Counted from the first letter of the stretch, positions 39,102 to 49,084 are shown. The stretch is DNA of 64,000 bases from Microbacterium sp. T2.11-28 (GCF_950097975.1 NZ_CATNHF010000012.1:124001-188000); one strand, 5' to 3'. Numbers and translations: made by a program. The notes: generated by a model not told the origin, from the sequence alone.

Positions 39102-40121
39102 GTGAACATCACTCCGCTCGTGTGGATCATCACGATCGCGGTCACCATCGCGTTCTTCGTCTACGAGTTCTACGCGCACGTGCGCAAGCCCCACGAACCG
39201 ACGATCGGGGAGTCCGCCCGCTGGTCGGCGTTCTACATCGGACTGGCCCTGCTGTTCGGCGTGGGCGTCGGCGTGGTGTCGGGGTGGACGTACGGCGGCG
39301 AGTACTTCGCCGGCTATCTCACCGAGAAGGCGCTGTCGATCGACAACCTCTTCGTCTTCCTCATCGTGATGACGGGCTTCGCGGTGCCGAAGATCTACCA
39401 GCAGAAGGTGCTGATGATCGGCATCGTCATCGCGCTGATCATGCGCGGGATCTTCATCGCCGTCGGCGCCACGCTCATCGAGAACTTCTCGTGGATCTTC
39501 TACGCGTTCGGCGCCCTGCTGCTGTTCCTCGCCTACCGTCAGGCCTTCACGCACGGCGACACCAACCCCGCCGACGGCCGCTTCATGCGGCTCGTGCGCC
39601 GGGTGCTGCCGGTCAGCGACGAGTACGACGGTGACCGGCTGACGGTCGTGCGCGACGGACGGCGCTTCGTCACGCCGATGCTGCTCGTGATCGTTGCGAT
39701 CGGCTTCGTCGACCTCATCTTCGCCGTCGACTCGATCCCCGCGATCTACGGACTGACGGAGGAGGCTTACATCGTCTTCACCGCCAACGCGTTCGCGCTC
39801 ATGGGTCTCCGCCAGCTCTACTTCCTCATCGGCGGTCTGCTGGAGCGTCTCGTGTACCTCGCACAGGGGCTCGCGGTGATCCTCGCCTTCATCGGCGTGA
39901 AGCTGCTGATCCACGCGCTGCACAAGAACGAGCTCCCCTTCGTCAATGGCGGCGAGCCGTTCACCGTGATCCCCGAGATCCCGATCTGGCTGTCGCTGCT
40001 GTTCATCGCCGGCACGATCACGGTGGCGACCATCGCCAGCCTGATGAAGACGCGCGGCGACCGCCTGCGCGCCCCGGAGGCGGCGGCCGATGAGGTCGCG
40101 CGCGGGCACGACCCCCGGTGA
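39102..40121 (+). CDS. TerC family integral membrane protein (probable Mn2+ exporter)
   Basis: This is a 339-residue polytopic protein with about nine membrane helices. Family motifs are EKALSIDNLFVFLIV (charged SIDN) and GFVDLIFAVDSIPAI (FAVDSIPA), with acidic residues in the membrane that would bind a divalent metal. TerC/Alx proteins export manganese, often at the translocon to feed secreted metalloenzymes. The manganese riboswitch upstream supports that role here. The start is GTG 39102. It overlaps the next gene by 4 bases. Confidence 0.93.
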   Translation: MNITPLVWIITIAVTIAFFVYEFYAHVRKPHEPTIGESARWSAFYIGLALLFGVGVGVVSGWTYGGEYFAGYLTEKALSIDNLFVFLIVMTGFAVPKIYQQKVLMIGIVIALIMRGIFIAVGATLIENFSWIFYAFGALLLFLAYRQAFTHGDTNPADGRFMRLVRRVLPVSDEYDGDRLTVVRDGRRFVTPMLLVIVAIGFVDLIFAVDSIPAIYGLTEEAYIVFTANAFALMGLRQLYFLIGGLLERLVYLAQGLAVILAFIGVKLLIHALHKNELPFVNGGEPFTVIPEIPIWLSLLFIAGTITVATIASLMKTRGDRLRAPEAAADEVARGHDPR

Positions 40122-41416
40122 GCGCCGCGATGACCGGCGATCTGCTGTGGAACATCGGTCTGGTGATCGCGTTCGTGCTCATCGGCGGGGTGTTCGCCGC
40201 CACCGAGATGGCGCTCGTGACCCTGCGGGAGAGCCAGATCAACGCGATCGCCGCGCGCGGCCGCCGGGGCGCGAAGGTGGCGGACCTCGCCCGCAACCCC
40301 AACACGTTCCTGTCGGCGGTGCAGATCGGCGTGACGGTCGCCGGCTTCGCCTCGGCCGCATACGGAGCGACCTCGATCGCGCCGTCCGTGGCGCCGCTGC
40401 TCGAAGCGGCCGGCGTGCCGCAGCCGCTCTCGCTCACTATCGCGACGGTGCTGCTCACCCTGGTGATCGCCTACCTCTCGCTCGTGCTGGGCGAGCTCGT
40501 GCCCAAGCGCCTCGCTATCCAGCGCAACGCGCAGTTCGCGTACGCCGTGGCGCCCGCGCTGAACGGTTTCGCCACCCTCATGCGGCCGGTCATCTGGCTG
40601 CTCTCGGTGTCGACCAACGCTCTCGTGCGACTTCTCGGCGGCGACCCGCACAAGACCGCCGACCAGATCAGCGACGAGGAGATCCGCGACATCGTCGCCA
40701 GCCACCAGGGGCTGCCCGTCGACGAGCGGCGCATCCTCGACGACGTGCTCTCGCTGCGCGGCCGCCAGATCAGCGAGGTCATGCGGCCGCGGCCCGAGGT
40801 GGTCGCCCTCGATGAGGCCGCCCGACTTGTCGACGCGGTGGCGCAGGTCCGCGAGCTGCCCTTCTCCCGCTACCCCGTCGTGGACAAGTCCATCGACGAC
40901 ATCGTCGGCTTCGTCCACGTGCGCGACCTGTTCGAGGCGGCCGCCGACGACCCCGACCGGCCGCTCACCGGTCTCGTCCGCCCGATCTCCTACTTCCCGT
41001 CCACGGCACGGGTGCTGCCGACGCTGACGCGCATGCGGGCCAGCAGCCACCAGATCGCCGTCGTGGTCGACGAGTACGGCGGCACCGACGGCATCGTCAC
41101 GCTCGAGGACCTGGTCGAGGAGGTCGTCGGCGAGATCTTCGACGAGTACGACACCGCGATCGATCCGGTGGCCGCCGGCGGCGAGCTGGACGGCCGCCTC
41201 AACCTGCAGGACTTCGAGGAGGCGACCGGGCTCACCCTCGAGCGGGGGTCATCCGACACGATCGCGGGATTCATCACCGAGCGGCTCGGCCGTCTTGCGG
41301 TGGTCGGCGACACCGTCGACGTGCCGGGCGGCACGCTCCAGGTGACGGGGATGGACCGGCGCCGGATCTCGTCCGTGCGCGTCACGGTCCGCTCGGACGT
41401 GGAGAACGAGGGCTGA
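40118..41416 (+). CDS. CNNM/CBS-pair transporter-associated protein (hemolysin C/CorC family)
   Basis: The protein has 432 residues. A DUF21/CNNM membrane domain (about 1-190) contains [18 protein letters not shown] and [13 protein letters not shown]. Two CBS domains (about 215-330) bind adenine nucleotides, with [10 protein letters not shown] and [21 protein letters not shown] CorC_HlyC domain completes it (about 345-425). The family handles Mg2+ or other divalent cations. The GTG start overlaps the terC stop, so the pair is likely co-regulated by the riboswitch. The hemolysin name is historical and not supported here. Confidence 0.92.
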   Translation: MSAAMTGDLLWNIGLVIAFVLIGGVFAATEMALVTLRESQINAIAARGRRGAKVADLARNPNTFLSAVQIGVTVAGFASAAYGATSIAPSVAPLLEAAGVPQPLSLTIATVLLTLVIAYLSLVLGELVPKRLAIQRNAQFAYAVAPALNGFATLMRPVIWLLSVSTNALVRLLGGDPHKTADQISDEEIRDIVASHQGLPVDERRILDDVLSLRGRQISEVMRPRPEVVALDEAARLVDAVAQVRELPFSRYPVVDKSIDDIVGFVHVRDLFEAAADDPDRPLTGLVRPISYFPSTARVLPTLTRMRASSHQIAVVVDEYGGTDGIVTLEDLVEEVVGEIFDEYDTAIDPVAAGGELDGRLNLQDFEEATGLTLERGSSDTIAGFITERLGRLAVVGDTVDVPGGTLQVTGMDRRRISSVRVTVRSDVENEG

Positions 41417-41535
41417 TCCGGTCCCCGCGACGGCGGCGGGAACGTCGCTGCCGATAGGTTGGAGCCAGGTACGCCCCGCAGAGGTCTCGCACACCGGCCG
41501 CGACCGGCGGGCTCACACGAAAGACCCCTTCACGC

Positions 41536-43008
41536 ATGGACTTCTTCGGGATCATCGTCGGCGGCATCGTCGCCGTGGCGGTGCTGTTCTTCGCCCTCAT
41601 CGGCTTCTTCATCTTCCGTGCCTGGTACCAGGTGCCGCAGTCCGACGAGGCGATCGTCGTCGTCGGAAAGCGTCAGCGCGGCGAAGACGGCACGACCTCG
41701 GCCATGTCGGTGATCACCGGCGGCGGCGCCTTCGTCAACAAGCTGACGCAGCGCTCCGACAAGATCTCGCTGCGCTCGCGGCAGATCAAGATGGAGCCCG
41801 TCGCGCAGACCGCCAACGGCGTCACGCTGCACCTCGCCGGCGTCGCGCTCGTGAAGGTCGGCTCGCAGCCGAACCAGGTGCGGGCCGCGGCCGAGCGCTT
41901 CGCGTCGCAGGACCAGGCGATCGAGCAGTTCACCACGGAGCAGCTCGAGGGCGCCCTGCGCGGAGTGGTGGCGAAGCTGAGCGTCGAAGAGGTCATGCAG
42001 GACCGCCAGAAGCTCGGTGACCAGATCGCCGAGGGCATCTCGCCCGACCTGCTCGCCCAGGGCCTCGTGCTCGACTCGTTCGCCATCCAGGGGATCACCG
42101 ACCCGAAGGGCTACATCGACTCGCTCGGCGCGAAGGAGGTCGAGCGCGTGCGGCGCGAGGCCGAGGTCGCCCAGATCGACGCCGCCCGCGAGGTCAAGAA
42201 GCGCCAGCTCGCCACCGAGGAAGCGAACCTCATCGAGCAGACGGCGCTCGACAAGAACAAGGCCGTCGCCAAGAGCGAGATCGGCCGCGCCAACGCGGAG
42301 GCCGAGCAGGCCGAGCACCTGGCGCGCGCCGAGCGCGAGCAGGCGGTGCTGCAGCAGAAGGCGGAGAACAAGCAGGCCGAGCTCGACGCCGACGTCAAGA
42401 AGGTCGCCGACGCCGAGCGCTACCGCTCGCAGACCGCGGCCGACGCGCAGGCGTATACGCGGCAGAAGCAGGCCGAGGCCGATCGCGCCGTCGCCCAGCA
42501 GACCGCCGACGCCGAGGCGTACGCGGTGCAGCGCGAGGCGGAGGCCCGTCAGGCGTCCGCGGCCGCCGACGCCGCCGCCGTCCTCGCCCGTGCCGATGCC
42601 GAGGCCCAGGCGCTGCGGGAGAAGTCGGTCGCCGAGGCCGAGGCCATCCGTGCGATTGGTGAGGCCAAGGCCGCCGCCATCCAGGCCGAGGCCGAGGCGC
42701 TCCGCGAGAACCAGGATGCCGTCCTCGCCCGCGAGCTCGTCTCGCAGCTGCCGTCGCTCATGGCCGAGTTCGCCAAGGGCTACGCGAACGTCGGCGGCGT
42801 CACGCTCATCGGCGGCGACACCGCCGGCACGCACATCGCGCGCGAGCAGGCGGCGAGCCTCACCGCGACGTTCGAGTCGGTCAAGTCCGCCACGGGCGTC
42901 GACCTGAGCCAGATCCTCTCGGGGCATGCCCTCGGACGGGGGATCGCCGCAGGAGCCGCCCCGGCTCAGACGACGCCGGAGGCCCCGAGCAGCGACCCGA
43001 CGATATAG
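41536..43008 (+). CDS. Flotillin / SPFH-domain protein
   Basis: This is a 490-residue flotillin-like scaffold. One N-terminal membrane helix (about 5-28) is followed by an SPFH domain (about 35-185) and a long Ala/Glu/Lys-rich coiled coil (about 185-400). A conserved C-terminal segment ends with LSQILSGHALGRG. Such proteins organise membrane microdomains and help assemble membrane complexes. The start is ATG 41536. Its last 43 bases overlap the convergent VIT1-like gene, so the two transcripts would form antisense pairs at their ends. Confidence 0.92.
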   Translation: MDFFGIIVGGIVAVAVLFFALIGFFIFRAWYQVPQSDEAIVVVGKRQRGEDGTTSAMSVITGGGAFVNKLTQRSDKISLRSRQIKMEPVAQTANGVTLHLAGVALVKVGSQPNQVRAAAERFASQDQAIEQFTTEQLEGALRGVVAKLSVEEVMQDRQKLGDQIAEGISPDLLAQGLVLDSFAIQGITDPKGYIDSLGAKEVERVRREAEVAQIDAAREVKKRQLATEEANLIEQTALDKNKAVAKSEIGRANAEAEQAEHLARAEREQAVLQQKAENKQAELDADVKKVADAERYRSQTAADAQAYTRQKQAEADRAVAQQTADAEAYAVQREAEARQASAAADAAAVLARADAEAQALREKSVAEAEAIRAIGEAKAAAIQAEAEALRENQDAVLARELVSQLPSLMAEFAKGYANVGGVTLIGGDTAGTHIAREQAASLTATFESVKSATGVDLSQILSGHALGRGIAAGAAPAQTTPEAPSSDPTI

Positions 43009-43676
43009 GTCGCGATCAGCGCGAGCGCGCCGCCGAGCACCACGCGGACGATCGCGCGGATCTTCGAGCTGCCGCCGATCCACGCCGAGATCCCGCCGGT
43101 GAGCGCGAGCGCCACGAGCACGGCGACGAAGGTCACCGGCACGCGCACGCCCGCCGGCGGGAGGAGGATCGCGAGCATTGGGAGCAGCGCGCCGAGGGTG
43201 AACGCCGCCGCTGAGGCGATCGCGGCGTGCCATGCGCTGACGACGTCGTTCTCGTCGATGTTGAGCTCCGCCGAGAGGTGCGCGGCGACCGCGTCGTGGG
43301 CGGTGAGCTCGATCGCGACCTGGCGCGCCGTCTCGGGGGTCAGGCCCTTCGCCTCGTAGAGCCCGGTGAGCTCGTCGAGCTCCTCGTCGGGCATCTCGCG
43401 CAGCTCGCGCTTCTCCTTCGCGATGAGCGCCCGCTCGCTGTCGCTCTGACTGCTCACCGACACGTACTCGCCGAGGGCCATCGAGATCGCGCCGCCGACG
43501 AGCGCCGCGACGCCGGCGGTGAGGATGGGCGCGATCTCGCTCGTCGCGCCCGCGACGCCGACGACCACGGCGGCGACGGAGACGATGCCGTCGTTGGCTC
43601 CGAGGACCCCGGCCCGCAGCCAGTTGAGTCGCTGGGCCAGGCCCTGCTGATGCGGTTCGCCGACATGTGCGGTCAT
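42966..43676 (-). CDS. VIT1/CCC1 family iron/manganese transporter
   Basis: This is a 236-residue polytopic protein of the VIT1 family, which exports or sequesters Fe2+ and Mn2+. Features are WLRAGVLGANDGIVSVAAVVVGV, GGAISMALGEYVSVSSQSD and a cytoplasmic helical loop with acidic pairs (KEKRELREMPDEELDEL) for metal binding. Four to five membrane helices follow. The start was set at ATG 43676; an in-frame TTG lies 12 bases upstream. It converges on the flotillin gene with a 43-base overlap. Confidence 0.92.
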   Translation of the reverse strand: MTAHVGEPHQQGLAQRLNWLRAGVLGANDGIVSVAAVVVGVAGATSEIAPILTAGVAALVGGAISMALGEYVSVSSQSDSERALIAKEKRELREMPDEELDELTGLYEAKGLTPETARQVAIELTAHDAVAAHLSAELNIDENDVVSAWHAAIASAAAFTLGALLPMLAILLPPAGVRVPVTFVAVLVALALTGGISAWIGGSSKIRAIVRVVLGGALALIATYIVGSLLGASGVV

Positions 43677-43957
43677 GTGTCCACTCAACCACCGGAGGCG
43701 CGTCCGGCACAGAGCAAAGGCCGGGAGAAGGACGCCCTGCCGAATCCGCCGTGGGAAGCCGGGAGACCGGCAGGGGGCGCGGCAGCTTCGCGTCCCAGAT
43801 CCTCACCGAGCCTGCGCTCCGAGGCATCTGTCGCGCTTACGCCGGTTGACGTGCCGGACTTGTGCCACGACGCTCCTGTCATGACACGCATCTACGAGCG
43901 CGTGTGAATGAGCAGGCGCATGCACACACCCGATCGACCAGGAAGACAGGGTATTGA

Positions 43958-44704
43958 GTGACGGCCCCGGTGCTCGATGTTCATGTCGCCCGGTTCTCGT
44001 ATCGGCGCGGGGAGCCCCGCTTGATCGATGTCTCCGTCGCGCTCGACCGCGGCCGCACGGTGCTGCTGGGTCCGAACGGGGCGGGCAAGACCACGCTGCT
44101 GAAGGCCATCGCCGGCGTGGTCGGCTTCGAGGGCTCGCTCTCCCTCGACGGGCGGGCGCTGACGACGACCCGCCGACGCCCGCCATTCTTCCGGCGACGG
44201 GTGGGGTGGTTGCCGCAGCACGTCACCGCGTTCCCCGGGCTGAGCGTCCATGAGCACGTGGCATACGTCGCCTGGCTGAAGGGGATCCCGATGCGGCGCG
44301 CGTGGCCCGAGGCGGAACGAGCGCTCGACGCCGTCGGGCTCGGTCCGCGACTCGACGAGAGCGCCGGGAGGCTCTCGGGCGGGCAGACGCGGCGCCTGGG
44401 AATCGCCGGCGTGCTCGTCCACGATCCGGCCTACCTGCTTCTCGATGAGCCGACGGCGGGACTCGATCCCCGCGAGCGCGAGCGACTCGTCGGCATCCTG
44501 CGGCGGATCGAAGAGGATCGTGCGGTCCTCGTATCGACGCATGACAGCGACGCGCTCATCGAAGACGGCGTGCAGGTGCACGTGCTCGCCGAGGGATCGA
44601 CGCAGTTCGTCGGAGGGTTCGACGCCTTCCTCGCAGGCCACACCGGCGCGACGACGGCGGATCGGGTGCGCCGCGCGTACGCCACGCTGGTGCCGGAGGA
44701 CTGA
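43958..44704 (+). CDS. ABC transporter ATP-binding protein
   Basis: This is a 248-residue ATPase with Walker A GPNGAGKTT (about 38-46), Q-loop WLPQHV, signature LSGGQTRR, Walker B YLLLDEPTAGLD and the STHD switch His. All catalytic motifs are intact. It starts at GTG 43958. It heads a three-gene unit with two membrane proteins, so it energises an ABC-2-like exporter or a membrane signalling complex. The substrate is unknown. An adjacent 280-base spacer upstream (43677-43957) holds no gene. Confidence 0.93.
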   Translation: MTAPVLDVHVARFSYRRGEPRLIDVSVALDRGRTVLLGPNGAGKTTLLKAIAGVVGFEGSLSLDGRALTTTRRRPPFFRRRVGWLPQHVTAFPGLSVHEHVAYVAWLKGIPMRRAWPEAERALDAVGLGPRLDESAGRLSGGQTRRLGIAGVLVHDPAYLLLDEPTAGLDPRERERLVGILRRIEEDRAVLVSTHDSDALIEDGVQVHVLAEGSTQFVGGFDAFLAGHTGATTADRVRRAYATLVPED

Positions 44705-44740
44705 GCCCTGCGGTCGCCCATTCCCCTCCGCCGCCGGACC

Positions 44741-46015
44741 GTGTTCTGGCTCCTCCTTCCTGCTGCGCCCCTGCTGCTGATCACGGCGCAGTTCTCCCCG
44801 ATCCTCGCTCCGCCGCCGCAATGGTGGACGTGGAGCATCGGACGATCCGTGCTGCTGATCCTTGTCCCTGCCGCGGTCGGCGCCACCGGAGCTGCCCTCG
44901 AGGCGTCGCGCCTGCGCGTGCGACGGACGGAGAGCGTCCTCGGCGTGCGCTCGCCGGTGTCCATCATCGCGGTGGCGCTCTGGCCGAGCCTCGTCTGCGC
45001 GCTCGTCACGATGGTGATCGCCGTCGGCGTGATCGTTGTCGCCGGTGGTGGCGGCACGGAGGGCGCGATCCCCTGGGGCATCGTCGGCGCCGTTGCGGCG
45101 ATCCTGGTCTTCCACACGTGCCTCGGGTTCGCCCTCGGGAGCATCGTCCGCCCCGTGTTCGGCATCCCGATGGCGCTCGTGGCCAGCTACAGCTGGCTCG
45201 GCTTCACCGGCACGGTCGACTGGTTCGAGCTGCGGCATCTCTCGGGGCTGGTCATCGAGACGTGCTGCGAGTACGAGCAGCAGCCCATCGCCGCATCGCT
45301 CCTGTCGGCGACGCTCTTCTCCGTGATCGGCGGGATCGGGCTGCTCCTCTTCTCGTGCGCCGTCCTGCGCATCACCGGTCGGCACGGCATCGTCGTCGGC
45401 GCCACAGGTGTCACCCTCGTCACGGGTGCGCTGGCGGTCGGGCTCGCCGTCGCGACGGGGCTGGGGCCGTCCTCGGCCGGGCCTCGTGACCCCGACGCGC
45501 TGGTGTGCAGCGCCGGCGAGGTGACGGTGTGCCTCTTCCCCGAGCAGATCGCGGCCGACGCGGCGAGGACCGATCGCAGCGTCGCGAGTCTCCCCACACG
45601 GGTGTCCGCTCTGATCAGCCGAGCGCGCGCCGCGGGGGTGGACCTGCCGACGCGGGTGTCCGCCTACCCCGGCAGAGAGGAGGACCGGAATGTCGTTCGA
45701 TTGATCTATCTGGAGGGGATGACCGACGAGCAGCTGGCCGCGTCGCTGGCGAGCGACATCCCTGGAGACATCTGCCCTCCGCACGCCGGCGACGAAGCGG
45801 CGCATCGTGAGACCTCTCGTGCCGTTGCGGTCGCGCAGCTGCGGGCGATCATGCTGGGTCGCGACGCGACCCTGGACGATGTCGACGACCTCTACGGGCA
45901 GGCTGCGGAAACCCTCGAGGCGGTCGTCTCCCTGCCGCTCGACGCGCAGGCCGCGTGGGTGGACGGAGTGATCGCGGCGCTCGAGGACTGCGCTCTCCAC
46001 CCTCCCGTCCCGTGA
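44741..46015 (+). CDS. Polytopic permease partner with C-terminal soluble domain
   Basis: This is a 424-residue protein with about six hydrophobic helices in residues 1-245, resembling an ABC-2 permease. A soluble domain of ~175 residues follows, presumably outside the cell, with an early VCSAGEVTVCLFPEQ cysteine pair and later DICPPHAGDE and EDCAL cysteines. No family is named with confidence for that domain. The GTG at 44741 lacks a clear ribosome-binding site; the frame is open back to 44705, so the true start may be upstream or coupled to the ATPase. It overlaps the next gene (GTGA). Confidence 0.8.
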   Translation: MFWLLLPAAPLLLITAQFSPILAPPPQWWTWSIGRSVLLILVPAAVGATGAALEASRLRVRRTESVLGVRSPVSIIAVALWPSLVCALVTMVIAVGVIVVAGGGGTEGAIPWGIVGAVAAILVFHTCLGFALGSIVRPVFGIPMALVASYSWLGFTGTVDWFELRHLSGLVIETCCEYEQQPIAASLLSATLFSVIGGIGLLLFSCAVLRITGRHGIVVGATGVTLVTGALAVGLAVATGLGPSSAGPRDPDALVCSAGEVTVCLFPEQIAADAARTDRSVASLPTRVSALISRARAAGVDLPTRVSAYPGREEDRNVVRLIYLEGMTDEQLAASLASDIPGDICPPHAGDEAAHRETSRAVAVAQLRAIMLGRDATLDDVDDLYGQAAETLEAVVSLPLDAQAAWVDGVIAALEDCALHPPVP

Positions 46016-46596
46016 AGCTCGCGCTGAAGACGCATCGCGTCGCGCCGATCGGACTGCTCCAGGCAGGGTTGGCCGCCCTCGCCGCCCTCGTCGGCGGCCA
46101 CCTCGTCACGCTGCCCGGGCCGGCCGGTGAGGCGCCGCTCGGAATGTTCCTCGCCCTGGTCGGCACCCTGCTCATCGCGCCTGCGCTCGTGCGCGCGTGG
46201 CCGTCGACGCGAACGGACGCCGTGCGCAGCGCCGGACTGCTGGCGGCGGTCATGGTGAGCCTGCAGATCGGTCCCGCCCTCGTCGCGTCAGCACTCGCCG
46301 CGCTGCTCGCCGGGCCTGAGGTGCTGGCATACGTCGGAATGCTCACCTGGCTGCTGGCGCTGCAGATCGTGGGCGGCGTGCTGGTGAGCGCGACCCATCA
46401 GGGGCTGGTGCCTGCGGTGTACGTGCTGATCTGCGCGCTGCTCGGGCGCATCGACGGCGTCGTGCAGCCGTGGGCGTGGCCGCTCGCGGACATCGCCCCG
46501 GCCGTCATGGCGCTTCTGGGCATGACCGCGCTGATGTCGTCGCTCGGGCTGCTCGTGTCGTGCGGACTGCGCGTGCGCCCTGTCTCCGCGTCGTAG
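46012..46596 (+). CDS. Integral membrane protein, third gene of ABC cassette
   Basis: This is a 194-residue, highly hydrophobic protein with about five or six membrane helices and hardly any loops. It starts at GTG 46012, overlapping the permease stop by 4 bases, so it is part of the same translational unit. It probably serves as the second membrane partner of the ABC complex. No family is recognised. Confidence 0.82.
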   Translation: MKLALKTHRVAPIGLLQAGLAALAALVGGHLVTLPGPAGEAPLGMFLALVGTLLIAPALVRAWPSTRTDAVRSAGLLAAVMVSLQIGPALVASALAALLAGPEVLAYVGMLTWLLALQIVGGVLVSATHQGLVPAVYVLICALLGRIDGVVQPWAWPLADIAPAVMALLGMTALMSSLGLLVSCGLRVRPVSAS

Positions 46597-46629
46597 CGTC
46601 GGCATGCGCCGCGTCGGCGCGGCCCGACG

Positions 46630-47271
46630 TCAGCGCAGGCCGTGGATCATCCGGAGGGTCTGCTCCGCGCCGTCGCCGTCGCGACGGGCGATGCAGTCGC
46701 GCAACGCGACGTACGAGTCCGCACGGGCGATGGGGACGTCGAGGAAGGCGTCCCAGCCGCGCAGGTTCCGCTGGATCGCGAGCGCCGTCTCGCGCATGAT
46801 GCCGATGAACACCGAGTTGCCGGTGGCGCGGGTGACCCCCTCGAACATCGTGACCGAGAGGTCGAACAGGGCGAGGCGGTCGCCGGACCGCGCCGCGCTC
46901 ACCACGGCGTCGGCCGCAGTGAGGATGTCGTCGAGCTGGGCATCGCCGCAGACGGCGAGCGACATCCGCAGCGCGTTTCCCATCAGATGGACCGTCACGT
47001 CGGCGGTCTCGGCCCGCAGCCGCTCGTCGGGCTCGGACACGCGGGTGTAGCGCCCGACCGCGACCTCCACCAGACCGAACCGCTCCAGGCGCTGCAGCGC
47101 CTCGCGCACCGGGGTGCGGGAGATCCCGAGCTGCGCGGCGAGCTCGACGTCGCGCAGCCGCTGGCCGGGACGCAGCCGGCCCTCGAGGATGGCCGTGCCG
47201 ATGGTCGCGTAGACCTCGTCGCTGAGGATGCCGCCGTGGGAGAGATCGAGTGGTGGCAGGGTCTCAGTCAT
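46630..47271 (-). CDS. GntR-family transcriptional regulator (FadR/FCD type)
   Basis: This is a 213-residue regulator. The N-terminal winged helix (about 15-80) has GRLRPGQRLRDVELAAQLGISRTPVREALQRLERFGLV, the GntR recognition-helix signature. An all-helical FCD ligand-binding domain follows (about 90-210). These usually sense organic acids. It converges on the ABC cassette and is not divergently paired with a metabolic operon, so its targets cannot be inferred from position. Confidence 0.92.
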   Translation of the reverse strand: MTETLPPLDLSHGGILSDEVYATIGTAILEGRLRPGQRLRDVELAAQLGISRTPVREALQRLERFGLVEVAVGRYTRVSEPDERLRAETADVTVHLMGNALRMSLAVCGDAQLDDILTAADAVVSAARSGDRLALFDLSVTMFEGVTRATGNSVFIGIMRETALAIQRNLRGWDAFLDVPIARADSYVALRDCIARRDGDGAEQTLRMIHGLR

Positions 47272-47613
47272 GACGGCATCAGTGTACGACCGGCGCCTAT
47301 GCGTTCCTCGGACCCGGGCCTCGTTCGCTCCCCGGCGTTTCTCGGCGGATTCTCATCGAGCACCATCTGCCCGACGTCGCCCGTTGACAGTAAAGTGAGC
47401 CCCGTCACGCTTTGCGTGGCCTATCCGGGGGGATCCGTCGACGCCCGGGCGAGCGCTCTGGCGTGACGCCCGGGCGTCGAATGGTTAACCGGACCGTCGT
47501 GCAACATTTGTGTCACCATCTTGAGCCCGGGTATGGCGCTGTCGGTGGCTTTCGTTACCGTGGGACTCGTCGGCGTGCATCCCTCTCCGACTTCAGCACA
47601 AGTAAGGCAGTTC
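47272..47613 (+). promoter_or_regulatory. Intergenic region and long leader of the cold-shock gene
   Basis: This 342-base stretch contains no gene. A TTGACA -35-like hexamer lies at 47384-47389. A 14-base palindrome GACGCCCGGGCGTC is at 47465-47478, with a partial second copy at 47440-47451. The last ~230 bases before the ATG are consistent with the long structured 5' leader typical of cold-shock genes. The promoter -10 is not clear. Confidence 0.5.
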
Positions 47614-47820
47614 ATGAGCAGCAGCGGTACCGTCAAGTGGTTCAACTCGGAGAAGGGCTTCGGTTTCATCGCCCCCGACGAGGGTGGCGCTGACGTCTTC
47701 GCCCACTACACCGCGATCGAAGCGAGCGGCTACCGCTCGCTCGAGGAGAACCAGCGGGTCGAGTTCGAGATCGCCCAGGGCCCCAAGGGCCTGCAGGCGG
47801 AGAACATCCGCCCCATCTGA
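47614..47820 (+). CDS. Cold-shock protein (CspA family)
   Basis: This is a 68-residue OB-fold RNA chaperone. RNP1 is KGFGFI and RNP2 is VFAHY, with TVKWFN at the start, exactly the family layout. It destabilises RNA secondary structure at low temperature or during growth. It stands alone, behind a long leader. Confidence 0.96.
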   Translation: MSSSGTVKWFNSEKGFGFIAPDEGGADVFAHYTAIEASGYRSLEENQRVEFEIAQGPKGLQAENIRPI

Positions 47821-47827
47821 TCGGACG

Positions 47828-49084
47828 CTAGCGTCCGTTGAGACGGTCGTAGTCCGCGAGGGCGACGGCGTCCTCGGCGTGCCGCAACGCGCGCCGAGCC
47901 GCGTCCAGCGCTGCGACCGGGTCCTGCGCCGACCGCGCGGCGGCCAGTTCGGCGTGAGCCGACGAGAGCCGCACGCGCGCGTCGGCGCTCGACGTCGATG
48001 CCGCAGCCTCCGCGCGCGCCACCGCCGCCCGCGCCGCTGCCAACGTCCCGGGCAGCGCCGTGCGTGCACCGCGCATGCGCTGCTGCGCGGTGCGGGCATC
48101 GCCCACGGCGGCGTCCAGGCGGTCCCGCATTCTCGCGACGCCGGCGATCGTGCTCGTCGGTCGCCCCGCCGCCCGAGCCTCCACCGCGTCGAGGTCGTCG
48201 GCGAGCCGGCGCAGCTCTCCGCCCAGCCGCTCCGCGTCCTCCGGCTCGAGGTCGGCGCGTAGCGCCTCCGCCTGCCGCAGGGCATCGCGCGCCGCGGCCA
48301 GCTCTCCCGGTGCCGCGCGGGCCGCCTCGGTCACCAGGCGATGCTGCTCTTCGAGGGCGCGCGCCGCGGTGCGAGCCCGGCGCAGCGCCCGCTCGGCGCG
48401 GGCCAGGGCGGGCAGCGCCGAACGCGTCGGGTCGCTCAGGAGCTCCGCCGCCTCCGAGAGGTCGGCCTCCGCATCGCCGAGCGCGGCCTTCGCCTGATCC
48501 GCGGCGGCGCGCGCCGCCTGCGCCTCGTCGTCCTCGACCTGCCGGGCGATGTCTGCGACGAGCGCCTCGGGGTCGCCGAGCTCGGCGCGCAGCGTCTCCA
48601 GCCGCGCTCGGGCCTGGACGAGTTGCGCATCGGCGGTGCGGTGCGCGGTCATCCACGCGGCATGCTCCTGACGGGCCTGCGCGATCTGCCCGGCGGCGAC
48701 GTCGACGCGCGTGCGGATGCCGCGGGCGAGGCGGCGGATCTCGTCGGGGTGCGCATCGCCGGCCAGGTCGCGGAGCTGCGCAAAGCCGTCGTCCCGCGCG
48801 TGCTGGGCGGTCATGCGCGCGCGCCGCAGGGCGGGCGGGGCCGTGCCGTCGTAGAGCGCGCCCGAGAGCGCGACCTCGAGATCGAGCTCTTCGACGGCAT
48901 CATCGAGGGCGATGAGGGCTGAGCCGGCGGCCGCGCGATCGAGCGCGGCTGCGGCGCGGGCGCGCGGGCCTCGGCGCGCACGGCGCAGCGCCCAGAGTCC
49001 GGTGACGGCGAGCAGGGCGGCGACCCCGAAGACGACGGCGGCCGGGACGCCCCAGCGCACCACCTCCTCCAGGGTCTCGTTCAC
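47828..49084 (-). CDS. Membrane-anchored coiled-coil protein
   Basis: This is a 418-residue protein. One membrane helix near the N-terminus (about 11-33, VPAAVVFGVAALLAVTGLWAL) is followed by ~370 residues very rich in Ala, Arg, Glu and Leu with heptad-like periodicity, predicted coiled coil throughout. No enzyme motif or conserved cysteine is seen. Similar proteins occur in actinobacteria as the C-terminal part of TPM-domain (YgcG-like) proteins, but the TPM domain itself is absent here. The stop lies eight bases from the convergent cold-shock gene. The start overlaps the end of the HAD gene by 4 bases. Confidence 0.75.
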   Translation of the reverse strand: MNETLEEVVRWGVPAAVVFGVAALLAVTGLWALRRARRGPRARAAAALDRAAAGSALIALDDAVEELDLEVALSGALYDGTAPPALRRARMTAQHARDDGFAQLRDLAGDAHPDEIRRLARGIRTRVDVAAGQIAQARQEHAAWMTAHRTADAQLVQARARLETLRAELGDPEALVADIARQVEDDEAQAARAAADQAKAALGDAEADLSEAAELLSDPTRSALPALARAERALRRARTAARALEEQHRLVTEAARAAPGELAAARDALRQAEALRADLEPEDAERLGGELRRLADDLDAVEARAAGRPTSTIAGVARMRDRLDAAVGDARTAQQRMRGARTALPGTLAAARAAVARAEAAASTSSADARVRLSSAHAELAAARSAQDPVAALDAARRALRHAEDAVALADYDRLNGR

